A stretch of DNA of 64,000 bases, from NCBI GenBank assembly GCA_964035575.1, contig OZ037877.1, positions 124,001 through 188,000 on the forward strand. Direction: 5' to 3'. Below the pieces are notes generated by a model that made no database searches, had not been told where the DNA came from, and saw only the letters and a program-made list of their open reading frames with translations. Shown in pieces: positions 1 through 10,326 of the stretch. Numbering within the stretch: position 1 is the stretch's first letter; each line of letters opens with the position of its first letter. Origin of the DNA: Rhynchopus sp. YZ270_cl-10. Taxonomy: Eukaryota > Euglenozoa > Diplonemea > Diplonemida > Diplonemidae. The position numbers and the translations under genes were made by a program.

Positions 1-964
1 CACTCGAGGATGAAGGAGATGAGGGCAGAACGGTCGATCCAATGAAGCCGCCCAAGCATGGCGAGGGAGGAGATCACCCACCACGAGTAGCAGACGTCCG
101 ACTTCTTCTCGGGACGTCCGTTGAGGCCTCCGTCGGGGACTTGGCGCTCACAGAGCCACCATGCGAGCTTGTCGGTGTCGATCTCGTGCAGCCTGCCTGC
201 CACCGCCAGCACGCCCACACAACAGAACACATAGGCCCCATGCGACTCCTGACCAGGGGCCACGCCAAACCCGCCGTCCCAGTTCACAGTGCGGAGGACG
301 TACTGCACAGAGGCTTCCACGTCGATCTCCTCAAGGCGGCCAAGCAGCGCCAGGCAGTTGAACGCACAGTACGTGAAGCGGTGGTCCACCTCTCCCCATT
401 CATCGCCACGGAAGGAGCCGTCGGGGAGTTGGTGGCTTTTCATGACTGTGGGAGAAAGTTTTTTTGTTTTTGTGGGGGAAAAAAAGAAGTTTACAGTGCA
501 AAACGCCTCTGGGGTCATCGTACTCCAGACGCAGTGGAAAAAGAGAAGGAAAGACACTGGGATGATATTCTGGGGTTCAAAAAAAGGGGTAAAAAAAATA
601 ATCTGGCTTGCATACATGAGACCACAGCATCGACGTCTATAGCGTCTAGCCTGTCATAGAGTATAAGGATCTGCACTGCCGACAGTGTGTACACCATGTG
701 TGGGTCGTGCCCGATGTTCCCACCAAACCCACCACCCTCCGCCTGGCACGCAGCAACGTGCGTCACGATTCTGTCCTTCTCCATCATATCCTCCTTCCCC
801 AGCAGGAACATCGCACTGAGCCCCCAGTACGCACCGCTCACCCGCAGGTGCTCCGTTACCCAGTACTCGAAGGTGTCTGTCTGCCGGTCCAACCCTTCGA
901 TGTACACTGCATGCTTCTCGGGGTCCAGGGTGGGGAGCGCTGCTGCAGGGGTGGCCTCAGACAT
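1..964 (-). CDS. RABGGTB: Rab geranylgeranyltransferase beta subunit (partial)
   Basis: Beta subunit of the enzyme that attaches geranylgeranyl groups to C-terminal cysteines of Rab GTPases for vesicle traffic. Exon 1 is 964-616 and exon 2 is 445-1; the gene runs off the window start. The joined protein shows prenyltransferase barrel repeats (GGFGGNIGHD, LPDGSFRGD, NWDGGFG, VPDGGLNG). KSDVCYSWW carries the Asp and Cys zinc ligands of the family; the His ligand would lie beyond the window. The ATG at 964 directly follows a long pyrimidine tract ending in AG, so this start is well placed. Family identity is clear; only the C-terminal part is missing. Confidence 0.92.
446..615 (-). other. GT-AG spliceosomal intron in RABGGTB
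   Basis: On the minus strand the intron opens with GTATGC at 615 and closes with CTTTCTCCCACAG at 446 (170 nt). Removing it joins DAVVS to FMKSHQLPDGSF, which restores the normal prenyltransferase repeat in frame. Reading through instead gives an AT-rich stretch and a stop. Confidence 0.9.
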
Positions 965-1730
965 CTATGGAAGTAGGGGGGATGGTGGTTAGTGGGGTTA
1001 GGGGGTGAGGGGGTGCTTCTGCATGGTGTGGGATGTTGGTTGAGGCCTAGTGAGGGTAATTCTTGCGCAGAATGGCCCCTAGGTGTGTAGCAAAAGGAAG
1101 TGGACAATGGAGGAGGGGGGGTATGTGGGAGTTTTTGTTTTGCAGGATTTTTTCTGTTCGGTGCGGGCGCAGGTGTTCCCTCATGTGCTCTCATCGTGCC
1201 AACCCTGGAAAGGGTGGTAGAGGGAGGGGAGAGGGACGTCTTGCATGGCATCAAGACGTCGTGGAGAGGAAATGTGTCGAAAGACAATTTGTTCTACCCC
1301 GAAACAGCTGAATACACTGAAAAAAAAATTTGATATGAAATACAACAGCCTGCTCGTGGCAGTGTGCCATGGTACATAACCGGCTGTACCGTGGATACCC
1401 AACCATGCAGTCCTACATCCATTTCGTGGTTTACATCTGAAAGATACCTCGTGTACACAGAGTAAGTTGTAAAGATGGGAAAAGTACACAAAAAAAAGCA
1501 AGCTCACATCCCCCCCCCATAACACCACAACTAAGAGGTGTAACATTGTAACATCTGGCCGGTTTTTTTCCACCTAATGTACTTTTGGTTTGAAGAGTGT
1601 ATTTCAGCACCTCTCCCTATCCTCCCCCATTACCTTCTATGAGACTACAATATTGTTGTTTTTGTACAGAAAAATCGTTTCTCTGCCCGAACTCGCATTA
1701 TCACCCCCCCTCGGTCCCCCCCTCCTCTTG
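965..1730. other. Intergenic spacer
   Basis: No gene seen. On the minus strand, pyrimidine-rich sequence at 965-1010 precedes the RABGGTB start. The rest is AT-rich and includes a copy of a dispersed repeat at 1333-1452. Confidence 0.5.
1333..1452 (+). repeat. Dispersed repeat family B, copy 1
   Basis: About 120 bp starting GAAATACAACAGCC and containing CAGTCCTACATCCATTT and GTTTACATCTGAAA. Related copies lie at 28903-29020 and 29604-29716, and a shorter start-only copy at 35851-35895. The copies keep the same order of sub-motifs with point changes and small indels, as expected of an old interspersed repeat. Confidence 0.65.
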
Positions 1731-2654
1731 TCAGTCGTCCTCCATGCTTGCAACACTCTCGGGAAGTTCAAACACTGTATTGGGTTTCCTTCCTACACGC
1801 GGGAGGCACGCGAGGTAGCGTGACTGGTTCAGCTTCACTATGCCACCCGACCCCATGCCGGCATCCACAGGCAGCACCGCACCTGCCGCGACACCTGCCA
1901 ACACACCACCACCACCACCACCACCCACACTGTCCACACCCTTCATCTTCTTGACGTGTGCCGCATCCTTGTCTTGCCCCTGCTGCACTAACTCTGCTAC
2001 CGACAGCACCGTTCTGCACACCTCCCCTTCAGGTGGCACACTCACGCACTGTGTTGGGGAGAGGACGGAGGTGGCTTCGGTATCCCCTAAGACGTCATGC
2101 CGACGTACGGCGACATCCTTGAGGAGCGCTGCAGGCACGCGCCCTGAGGGTTGCTGCAGACGGGAGCTCAGCATGCATACTTCGACTTCGACAGGTGGTG
2201 CGGGACGTGGCAGCTCGTAGACATAGTGGCGGGCGTTGTACGCTCGAGAGGGGAGGTGCAGGAAGGCTGCGGCAGCAGACCGCTCCATCCTCTCATGTGT
2301 CTCGAGCCTCGTTATAACATGGCGACGAAGCAGTGGGGGTGTGCGTCCCCCCTTCAGAGCATGCATCTTCTTCGTTGTATGGTCCGTCGTCACCCTCTGC
2401 ATGACAGGCGGCAGCCTCCGTCGCGACCGTTGTACAGGTACCATGGCAAGCGTCACATCCGCACGCGGCTTGCGTACCCCATCTGACACACGAAACAGCA
2501 CACCCTGTGCAGCCTCCGGGTCAGGGTGTCCGAGTGTCTCTCTCTCTGTTGCGTCAGGTCGCGAGGCGTCTACAATAGGCGCATTTGGGATGACAGTTGA
2601 CTGCTGTTGTTGTGTGTGCTCACGTTGTACCTCAGGCTCGTCGGGTGGCTCCAT
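1731..2654 (-). CDS. Hypothetical protein, 307 residues
   Basis: I do not recognise this protein. The ATG at 2654 (MEPPDEPEV) is preferred over an upstream non-ATG extension because a pyrimidine-rich stretch ending CCTTCCTCAG lies just upstream. The N terminus is acidic and Gln-rich (QQQQ), the middle is basic (QRSRRRLPP, RTPPLLRRH), and a run of eight Gly lies near residue 245. No signal peptide or membrane segment is visible. GC-rich sequence and an uninterrupted frame against AT-rich flanks support a real gene. It is probably a soluble, partly disordered protein. Confidence 0.6.
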   Translation of the reverse strand: MEPPDEPEVQREHTQQQQSTVIPNAPIVDASRPDATERETLGHPDPEAAQGVLFRVSDGVRKPRADVTLAMVPVQRSRRRLPPVMQRVTTDHTTKKMHALKGGRTPPLLRRHVITRLETHERMERSAAAAFLHLPSRAYNARHYVYELPRPAPPVEVEVCMLSSRLQQPSGRVPAALLKDVAVRRHDVLGDTEATSVLSPTQCVSVPPEGEVCRTVLSVAELVQQGQDKDAAHVKKMKGVDSVGGGGGGGVLAGVAAGAVLPVDAGMGSGGIVKLNQSRYLACLPRVGRKPNTVFELPESVASMEDD

Positions 2655-3975
2655 ATGAGGGAGGAGGAGGGTGTGTCTGAGGAAGGATGTGGAGAGGAGA
2701 GAAAAGACTGAAGGGTACAAAAGGCAGGTGTCGTTGTATGGTCTTATTAGATGAGGGTGGGGTAGGTTGAGGGCAAGTGTCGGGGCATTTTCGAGCTCTG
2801 CAGCGCGGCTTAAGTATTATCGCCCCCGTCAAAAAAATCTTTACATCAGACGGCCTGCCAATTTAAAAAAAAACCCCCTCATGAATGAGTTGGAAAAGAC
2901 GCACAGATGGACAAAATGAAAAAGCTGAAAAGAGACGGGAAAATAAATAGTAGGATCGGGTAAGTAAAGTTGTTTCGTTGATTGCACAATCTTCCCGTTT
3001 TGAGGGATGATTGGCGACCGTACCGGTAATACTATTTTCTCCTTTGAAGCCTTTAGAAGCAAGCTTCGTAGGGATATAAAAAACAAAAATGGTGATACCC
3101 TCTGGACAGTACGAAAGAAATAATAAAAACCCCGTTCGTCTTTTGTTTGGTTGGTACGCTACCCACGTCAGACACAAGTTGTTTTTACTCCAAAACGTCC
3201 ATGGATGTCAAATGAGGGGAAAAACCCTTTGCCTGACGTACAGAAAAGAGGGGCGTGTACAATAAAGAGGGAGGGGCATAAACAACAAGTCTCAGACATT
3301 TGAATCATTTCCCACAAAAGTATTTTATACTACCGACCCTCCCCCGTGAAATTGTCCCCCCTGGGGAGAAAAAGCGGGAGGGGGGCAATATCTATCTGTA
3401 CGTAATTCACACCAGACACCAATGGCTCAAACCGAAATTGTCCCCCCTCTGACCCCTTTGAAATTGTCTCCCCGCGCCTTGAAATTGTCCGTCGGGGCAA
3501 AAATACCGGTTTTTTGGGGGGGACAATTTCACGGGGGGGGGGTCGGTAAAATAAAAACAAAGTACAGTTGAAATACAAAGCCGTGTACCACAAACAAAGT
3601 GAAAGGCAATACGCAACAAGTTGAAATACTGCGTGTATCGCAAGCAAAAAGGCAGTGCTAGTGAAAACACTACCAAAACAAAGCACTACACTCAACAAGA
3701 CGCAGACAAGATGAAGTAATGGGTTGACAACATGGTCAATACAAAAACACGCAAAAATAAACAAATGAAAAAGCAGGGGCAGGGACGTTTACCTGAGGAC
3801 AAAACAGAGGAGTCCAGCACACCCCCGGAAATGAGAGAATACACACAGAGTGTAATAAACTGCACAGGCATTGGTTAGATCCAGAAATAAAACACTGCAT
3901 CAGATTGTGCCGCCTTGCAAAACAGCCAGCCCAGTGCAGACGAAGTGACCTGCACGTCGCCTCTCATCCACCTTG
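2655..3975. other. Intergenic spacer with an inverted-repeat element
   Basis: No gene seen in 1.3 kb of AT-rich DNA. The main feature is the TIR-flanked element at 3331-3548. Confidence 0.5.
3331..3548. mobile_element. MITE-like element with about 30-bp terminal inverted repeats
   Basis: The left end reads TACCGACCCTCCCCCGTG and continues into GAAATTGTCCCCC. The right end is its near-perfect reverse complement, GACAATTTCACGGGGG then GTCGGTA. TA borders both ends, as for Tc1/mariner or other TA-targeting elements. The 218-bp body carries three more direct copies of GAAATTGTC. No coding capacity, so it is non-autonomous. Confidence 0.7.
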
Positions 3976-6900
3976 TCACGAGAGAGAACACTGCTGCTGG
4001 CCCTTCGCCTTCCCCACGTCAGCCCCTGCAGCAATGAGCACCTGACACACACCTGCATGTTTCGCAGCCCGAGCACACTGCAACGCAGTGTGTCTGTTGC
4101 TGTTTCGGTGATTCACGTCCACCTCCGGCAAGCTGACGAGATAGCGCACAAGCTCGGTGTGTCCATTCATTGCCGCCAAGATGAGACTTGTGCGTGTTTC
4201 ATTGTCTGTGTCCCGAACATCCGCACCTGCTTCCACCAATATTTCCACACTCGCAACATCCCCCAAAATGCAAGCAAAGTGCAGAAGCGAACATCCCTTA
4301 CTGTCCTTCATATTGACGTCAGCCCCTGCATGAATGAGTGCGTCAACTACACTAGTATGTTGTCTCTCCAGCGCACAGTGCAGCGCAGTGTGGTTGTTGA
4401 TGTCTCTCCGATTCACATCCACATCAGGCAAGCCCACAAGATAGCGCACAGTCTCGGTGTGTCCACTATAAACTGCAAGCATAAGGCATGTGTACCCCTT
4501 CTTGTCTGTCCCACGCACTCCCGCACCTGCTTCCACCAACATTTTCACATTCGAGAGCTGCCCCAAGAGGCCAGCGAGGTGCAAATGTGAGCACCCCAAG
4601 TTGTCCTTCGCGTCGATGTCGGTCCCTGCGTCAATGAGCACCCGCACCACACCTGCCGGAACGTTTTGATCCAGTGCACAGTGCAAGGCTGTCTTGTTGT
4701 TGATGTCTCTGTGATTCACGTCCACATCAGGCAAGCCCACAAGATAGCGCACAATCTCGGTGTGTCCACAAGATGCAGCAAGCATAAGGCATGTGTACCC
4801 TTCGCTGTCAGTGGCACGCACTCCCGCACCTGCTTTGACCAACATCTTCACCATATTGAGCCTTGCAACAGGTGTAATCACATGACAGTGAATGCGTCTT
4901 GATGGTGGTGGTGACGTATCTTGTCTTAAGTACTTTTTATCATGTGGTATTGTATACTTTTTGTCTAGCATCGCCATCATCTCAACGTCAGGCGGAAATT
5001 CAAAGCTCGTCTGCTCAAGCTTGCGTACACTTCCTGGTGAGCGAAAATAAGCCACAGACATCAATGTCTGTTGTTCTAATGTGTGCATTTCCTGATCGCT
5101 GGAACTGCTCGCCCAGTGCAGAAGCGAACGCCCCAAGTCATCTTTTGTATCGACTTCAGCCCCTGCATCAATAAGCACCTGAGCCACATCAACATGTACT
5201 CTCTTCACCGCACTATTCAGCGCAGTCTGGTTCTTCAGGTCTCGGTGATTCACGTCCACCTCCGGCAAGCCCACAAGATAGCGCACAATCTCGATGTGCC
5301 CAACCTCTGCAGCAAGCATCAGACAGGTTTGTCCCTCGTCGTCTGTGTCACGCACCCTGGCACCTGCTTCGATCAACTTCTTCAGAGGAGCGAGGTCACC
5401 TGCCATGGTAGCGACGTGGAGTAGCGAAACTTTTTGTGCACTCTTCACCGTGACATCTGCCCCTGCATCAATGAGCACATGCACGGCGTCGGTCTCCCTC
5501 CGCCGCAATAGAACACACTCCAGAGCACGCTCCAGCGCAGTGCAGCCGTAGTTGTTTCGGTGATTCACATCCACCTCCGGCAAGCCCACAAGATAGCGCA
5601 CAGTTTCGGTGCGTCCATTCTCTGCGGCATGCATAAGGCATGTGTTCCCATTGTCGTCAGTGACACGCACCCCCGCTCCTGCTTTGATCAACACCTGCAC
5701 AATTGCGAGTTCACCTGCGATGCTCGCCAATTGCACAAGCGTTCTCCCCTTCTCGTCTGTCCTCTCGATACACGCCCCTCTATCAATGAGCATCTGCACC
5801 ACACGCGTGCAGTTCTCCTCCGACGGTGTCTCCGTACTGCATAGTATTTGTAGAGGTGTGAGCCTACTCTGCGTAAGACTGTTAACGTCAGCCCCTGCAC
5901 CAATGAGCACCTCCGCCACACCAGCGTGTCTTCGTTGCAGCGCCAAGGTCAAAGCAGTGTGGTCATAATCCTTTCGCTGTTCCATGTTCACACCACCCGG
6001 CAAGCCCACAAGATAGCGCACAATCTCGGTGTGTCCATTCTGTGCGGCATACATAAGGCATGTGTACCCTTCGTCGTCCATGTCGTGCACTCCCTTTGCA
6101 CCTGCTTCGATCAACTTCTCCAGAGTCCCGAGGTGACCTGCCATGCTAGCGAAGTGCAGCAATGTACGTCTGTTCACCCTCACCGTGATGTGTGCCCCTG
6201 CATCAATGAGCACACCCACTACGCCAGGATGGTTCTCCCTGCATGCACAGAGCAACGCAGTTTCGCAGTTGATTGTTTCCTCCAAGTCCACACCCGGCAA
6301 GCCCACAAGATAGCGCACAATATCGGTGTGTCCATTCCTTGCCGCGAGCATGAGACACGTGTCTTCGAAATCTATGTCACGCAATTCCGCACCTGCTTCC
6401 ACCAACATCTTCACAGTTGCGATGTCCCCTGACACGACAGACCAGTGCAGTGGAGTACGTGATTGCATGTCCTGTTCCTCGATGTCAGCCCCTGCTTCAA
6501 GAAGCACCTGCACCACACCGGTATGTTTCTCCTGCGTCGCAAAGTGCAACGCTGTGCGGTCCTTGAGGTCTAGATCGTGCAATCCCGCCTCCGGCAAGCT
6601 CACAAGATAGCGCATAATATCGATGTGTCCAAAATATGCCGCCAGCATCAGACATGTACACGGTTGGTGATGTGTGTCGGCCACTCCCACACCTGCTTCA
6701 ACCAACATCTTCACAGTTGCGAGCCTTCCTGAACCACAAGCTAATCGCAGAGGTGAACATCCAAAGTCGTCTGTTGTGTCAATAGCTGCACCTGCATCAA
6801 TGAGCACCTGGCACACCACAGGGTCCCCCCACATGGCTGGACAGGGACGCGGTAGCTGACTTTTGCTGTTTTTGGACTCAAGCGGGACAAACGCGACGTT

Positions 6901-7215
6901 GCTGCAGACCGACTTCCAATGCTGCAAGAGGACCTCCGTGCACGCAGTATGGTCTGCGTGGACACACTCACTCAGCAAGATCCCAAAGCCCATCTGCGTC
7001 GTCTCAATATACGGAAGAAGCAGTGTGAGGCATTCATCGTGGTTCCCTCTGCATGCCTCGTGCGCAGCATCGAAGGCAACTGTTGTGCTGTCTGTGTCTG
7101 GGGCGAGCTTCTCAAGCCCCACCCGCACGGCAGTCGCGTCGCCGTTCCTCGCAGCCTCCACCAAGACCGAGTCTGCATCCTTGTCTGGTGTGCTGTCTGT
7201 GTCTTGCTTCGACAT
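3976..7215 (-). CDS. Large ankyrin-repeat protein, 1079 residues (copy 1)
   Basis: Protein-interaction scaffold made almost wholly of ankyrin repeats. The start MSKQDTDSTPDKDAD at 7215 is the first ATG and is shared with the paralogue starting at 14914. After about 140 residues come eight blocks of about 101 residues, each made of three ankyrin repeats. Typical block phrases are VKMLVEAGAGV, TCLMLAA, GHTEIVRYLVGLP, VDVNHRD and VLIDAGADV. One block near residue 740 is interrupted by about 60 non-repeat residues. No signal peptide or membrane segment, so it is likely intracellular. It pairs with the ubiquitin-like-domain gene upstream on the same strand. The molecular partner is unknown. Confidence 0.88.
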   Translation of the reverse strand: MSKQDTDSTPDKDADSVLVEAARNGDATAVRVGLEKLAPDTDSTTVAFDAAHEACRGNHDECLTLLLPYIETTQMGFGILLSECVHADHTACTEVLLQHWKSVCSNVAFVPLESKNSKSQLPRPCPAMWGDPVVCQVLIDAGAAIDTTDDFGCSPLRLACGSGRLATVKMLVEAGVGVADTHHQPCTCLMLAAYFGHIDIMRYLVSLPEAGLHDLDLKDRTALHFATQEKHTGVVQVLLEAGADIEEQDMQSRTPLHWSVVSGDIATVKMLVEAGAELRDIDFEDTCLMLAARNGHTDIVRYLVGLPGVDLEETINCETALLCACRENHPGVVGVLIDAGAHITVRVNRRTLLHFASMAGHLGTLEKLIEAGAKGVHDMDDEGYTCLMYAAQNGHTEIVRYLVGLPGGVNMEQRKDYDHTALTLALQRRHAGVAEVLIGAGADVNSLTQSRLTPLQILCSTETPSEENCTRVVQMLIDRGACIERTDEKGRTLVQLASIAGELAIVQVLIKAGAGVRVTDDNGNTCLMHAAENGRTETVRYLVGLPEVDVNHRNNYGCTALERALECVLLRRRETDAVHVLIDAGADVTVKSAQKVSLLHVATMAGDLAPLKKLIEAGARVRDTDDEGQTCLMLAAEVGHIEIVRYLVGLPEVDVNHRDLKNQTALNSAVKRVHVDVAQVLIDAGAEVDTKDDLGRSLLHWASSSSDQEMHTLEQQTLMSVAYFRSPGSVRKLEQTSFEFPPDVEMMAMLDKKYTIPHDKKYLRQDTSPPPSRRIHCHVITPVARLNMVKMLVKAGAGVRATDSEGYTCLMLAASCGHTEIVRYLVGLPDVDVNHRDINNKTALHCALDQNVPAGVVRVLIDAGTDIDAKDNLGCSHLHLAGLLGQLSNVKMLVEAGAGVRGTDKKGYTCLMLAVYSGHTETVRYLVGLPDVDVNRRDINNHTALHCALERQHTSVVDALIHAGADVNMKDSKGCSLLHFACILGDVASVEILVEAGADVRDTDNETRTSLILAAMNGHTELVRYLVSLPEVDVNHRNSNRHTALQCARAAKHAGVCQVLIAAGADVGKAKGQQQCSLS

Positions 7216-7334
7216 GGTGTCTTGCGTTGTACTGTTTGTTTTAACTCTGTTTTCGTTTAATACACAGGGTTGGGTGAGGACGGGCCATATTGGGAAGGTG
7301 TGAAAAAAAGTTCGGAATTTTATTTCTTTTGAAA

Positions 7335-7380
7335 AATTGTTGGAGTAGTGTAGTTGCCTCGGTTGTGTTGCCACAGTTGA
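7335..7380 (-). promoter_or_regulatory. Upstream element shared by two unrelated genes
   Basis: About 46 bp containing TTGTTGGAGTAGTGTAGTTG and CCTCGGTTGTG (plus-strand reading), 120-165 nt upstream of the ankyrin gene start. Nearly the same sequence occurs at 33985-34030, 60-105 nt upstream of the acidic 161-residue gene. The coding regions are unrelated, so a shared promoter or 5' leader element, or a small repeat, are the options. Confidence 0.4.
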
Positions 7381-7499
7381 CTGTACTGTCTTTTAGTTAC
7401 TTGTCTCGGGTGCAATATCGCTGTGCATTGATGTAGAAATGAGCTGGCAACGTGGCCACACGTTCACGTTACTTGTCTCTGTGGGTGTGGCTGCCACTT

Positions 7500-10061
7500 C
7501 TATTTTGGCCTTTGTTCATTGGTGGTGTTCTGGTGTTCCACCCTGCGTCGCTTCAGGGGGGGCTCCCCAGGGCTGTCTTGAACGGCTTCTTCTGCATCAG
7601 GGTCATGCTCGGTGCTGGGTGGGGTCTCTTCTTTGGGAAGTGCCCTCTTGCGTGCTTCGAGTTGCTTAATGAGCGTATGTACACAACGGTGCTCTTGAGC
7701 ATCCTTGTCGTACTGTTGCAGCTCCTGGTCGGTCACCTGTCCACACGGCACCTTGCGAATCTGCAGTACGCCGTTCACCTTCACCCGAGCGGAGGAAAGC
7801 ACCTCAGCCTCAAAGGTGCGCCCCTGTCCAGGCAGTGCGAGGACACGCTCTGCGACGTGCCCTTTACGTGTTACGTTGCGTCCATGCATTGTTGTATATT
7901 TGCAAAAGTCCGATGCCAAGAACCTGCACACCTCTTGGCAGTCGTGACAACAGGGTGCGCTGAGGGTGTCCTCGAGATGCCAGTTCTTCGGTTTCTCTGG
8001 GAGGACTGGGCAGGTCTTGTGAAGACGGTCGATGCAACGTGAGTAGATCATGTCAAGCACAGCTCCATCATCATGGGTCGTCATGGCATCTGCTAGAGCC
8101 TGGATGCTGCTGCGATCCTTCATGAGCGATGTGAAGAGGGTTGTGTCAAGGAGCTGCTGGACAGCAGCAGCACCACCGCCAAGGTGCTGCAGGAGGGTGG
8201 CGGGAACGATGAACATTGTGACAGAGAGACTTTGTTTGGAGTACATCGCACCAAAGTTGCGCACACTTTTGCTGTATTCTCCAATTACATTTTCCAAGCA
8301 GCTCCACACCCATTCCTGACACATTCCTGCAGGGAAACAGACCGAAGCAACACCGAGTGCGGGCACACCCTTGAGTACCGTCAGTGCACCGTTCAGAACA
8401 GCAGCACAACGAGGGATGCTATCCGTGAAGCGTCGTGAAGCCACCTTCTTCAGCAGTGCCTTGCCCTCCTCTGCGTCCACACAGCAGGCAATAAACCGCA
8501 TAAGCACTGCCACTTCGGACGCATCCATATGCTCCTCTGAAGCTACCAGCACGTCCTTCCTTTTCAGACGTGACTGCGCAATCTTCGCAAGACTTGCCGA
8601 AGCTTCCACAGTCGCAGCGTCGTCCATCAAAGCTAACGCCGCCTCACTAACAACAGGTACAGCGCGATACTTCTTCTTGTTCTTTCGAATCTGTTTTAAC
8701 ACCTTCTCCATCTCCGCCTTCATGTCGAGGTGCAACAGAAGCCGCAGGATCGCAATAGTGAAGTGTGTGACGGTCTTCGTCTTGGGTGGCTGTGTCTTGC
8801 TTCCCTTGCTGCACACTGCACGCGATGTTGCGACACAATCCGCACAGCGTTTGAGCAGTGCTGTGTTGACCCCCTTCTTTGCCAATAGGAGCAGCACGTC
8901 AACCGCACAGCCTGCCTTCTCCATACCACTGTAGACCTGGAAGACGTTGAGGAATGCGGTGTTGATGGCTGGGGTGTCGCGTTGCAGGAGACGCTCGAGG
9001 GAGGCCACTTCTGCTTCAGAGATTGTTGACAGTGTGAAGTGGTCCGTCAGAAACGTGGCTGCTGCAATCCCAGGCATGGACGGTTGGCTGACACACTCAA
9101 GCATCGTGGCTCGCAGCGTGGGTGTCCACGTCTCAACAGACGCGACACACACCTCCTGCAGTGCAACAATGTCGGAACACCCCAGGTCCGTCGGGCTTAA
9201 CACACCCATGCAGGCTTCCCAAAGCAGGGGAAACAACTGGTCACGGCTGATGTGTTTGGCACGCCACCTCCGTGGCCAGAAGACGAAGGCCGTCTCAATG
9301 TCCCCGTCTTCCAAATCGTAAGCGGTGTCCGGCACCACAAAATCTTCTTCAGTCACGTAGTCCAGAAGGAGAAGTGTTCTGACATTCTGAGGGAGACCTG
9401 CCTCGGCAGGCCAGCAGGAAGCGGTCACGTCATAGTCCCTCTCTTCAGAACCGGAGGAGGATTCCTCTTCCTCTTCCTCCTCTGAATCATCGCAGTAGCC
9501 ACGGTAACCACGCCATTCACGGAAGCCACCGTAGCCACGGCAGTATTCATGTTTCTCAACTGAGCAGGTAATCTGCACACAGCAGACGTCGAAGCCTGCC
9601 TCCTGCAAGGCTGCCCCAAGCTTCTTGTCCTTCTTGGAAAGATGTTCCCAACGAAAGCCCCGCTCAATGGTCTTGTGTGGGTCCACGAAGTGCACCATCT
9701 TGGTCTGTGTGCGTTCCGAAGCGACCCACCTACGCTCCACAACAGACAACTGCTGCACGACATGAGTCGTGTCAGGCTGCTTTTTGCGAAGCTTTTTGCG
9801 GGCCTTCAGAAACTGCTCCTCCAGTGTTGTGTCCTCGTCGACGTGGGTGGTCTGCACCTGCACTGCACCCCCATCCTCGATGCCCGTCTCACTGAACGGG
9901 CCTGTCTCCAGCAGCACCCCCTCAGCATGCAGTGTGACCACCCGCCCTGCGAAGCTCGGCAGCTCCGCAACACGCTGGTGGACATCCTCCACAGTGTCGT
10001 CCATCCCGACGGGGACAAACTGCACGTCGCACACATCGCTGCTGTGCACAGCAATCTCCAT
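7500..10061 (-). CDS. Ubiquitin-like-domain nuclear protein, 853 residues (copy 1)
   Basis: Not recognised as a named family. Residues 1-75 look like a ubiquitin-like fold (VEDVHQRVAELPSF, then VVTLHAEGVLLE and GIEDGGAVQVQ). A Lys-rich segment follows (LKARKKLRKKQ). An acidic Glu/Ser run lies near residues 193-212. The middle is long, alpha-helical and repeat-like. A Cys/His motif lies near residue 704 (CCHDCQEVCRFL, followed by GHVAERVL) that could bind zinc. The C terminus carries a basic nuclear signal (LKRRRVEH). The ATG at 10061 is conserved in the 855-residue paralogue. I infer a nuclear protein linked to ubiquitin-type signalling; no catalytic motif is visible. Confidence 0.8.
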   Translation of the reverse strand: MEIAVHSSDVCDVQFVPVGMDDTVEDVHQRVAELPSFAGRVVTLHAEGVLLETGPFSETGIEDGGAVQVQTTHVDEDTTLEEQFLKARKKLRKKQPDTTHVVQQLSVVERRWVASERTQTKMVHFVDPHKTIERGFRWEHLSKKDKKLGAALQEAGFDVCCVQITCSVEKHEYCRGYGGFREWRGYRGYCDDSEEEEEEESSSGSEERDYDVTASCWPAEAGLPQNVRTLLLLDYVTEEDFVVPDTAYDLEDGDIETAFVFWPRRWRAKHISRDQLFPLLWEACMGVLSPTDLGCSDIVALQEVCVASVETWTPTLRATMLECVSQPSMPGIAAATFLTDHFTLSTISEAEVASLERLLQRDTPAINTAFLNVFQVYSGMEKAGCAVDVLLLLAKKGVNTALLKRCADCVATSRAVCSKGSKTQPPKTKTVTHFTIAILRLLLHLDMKAEMEKVLKQIRKNKKKYRAVPVVSEAALALMDDAATVEASASLAKIAQSRLKRKDVLVASEEHMDASEVAVLMRFIACCVDAEEGKALLKKVASRRFTDSIPRCAAVLNGALTVLKGVPALGVASVCFPAGMCQEWVWSCLENVIGEYSKSVRNFGAMYSKQSLSVTMFIVPATLLQHLGGGAAAVQQLLDTTLFTSLMKDRSSIQALADAMTTHDDGAVLDMIYSRCIDRLHKTCPVLPEKPKNWHLEDTLSAPCCHDCQEVCRFLASDFCKYTTMHGRNVTRKGHVAERVLALPGQGRTFEAEVLSSARVKVNGVLQIRKVPCGQVTDQELQQYDKDAQEHRCVHTLIKQLEARKRALPKEETPPSTEHDPDAEEAVQDSPGEPPLKRRRVEHQNTTNEQRPK

Positions 10062-10295
10062 GTTGTATTATGACAATGCGCTTTTGTGCATTCTGTGGGC
10101 CATATGTGAGTAAGTGTGAAGGGAGGGGTCGAGGTGCAAAGGGGAAAGCAGTGAAATGGAGGGGGTCTGGGTTTCTTTTTCGGTTTCTAATAAACACTGT
10201 TGTCCAAGAAGTGCTTTTGTCCATATGCACGGAATGCAGAGGATCCTTTACCCCCTTTTCAGTGCGCCTTTTGATCGACTGGTTTGCAACCACAG
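9994..10295 (-). repeat. Promoter-proximal segment present three times (copy at gene 1)
   Basis: Holds the first codons and upstream region of the 853-residue gene. The same sequence recurs at 16183-16474 over its full length and at 19501-19665 over its first half. The match to the 16.2-16.5 kb copy stops sharply after CAACCACAG at 10295, where the LPMO-remnant side begins. Confidence 0.8.
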
Positions 10296-10326
10296 TGTGG
10301 CTCGTAGGGCTTGATGGCAGGTGTAT

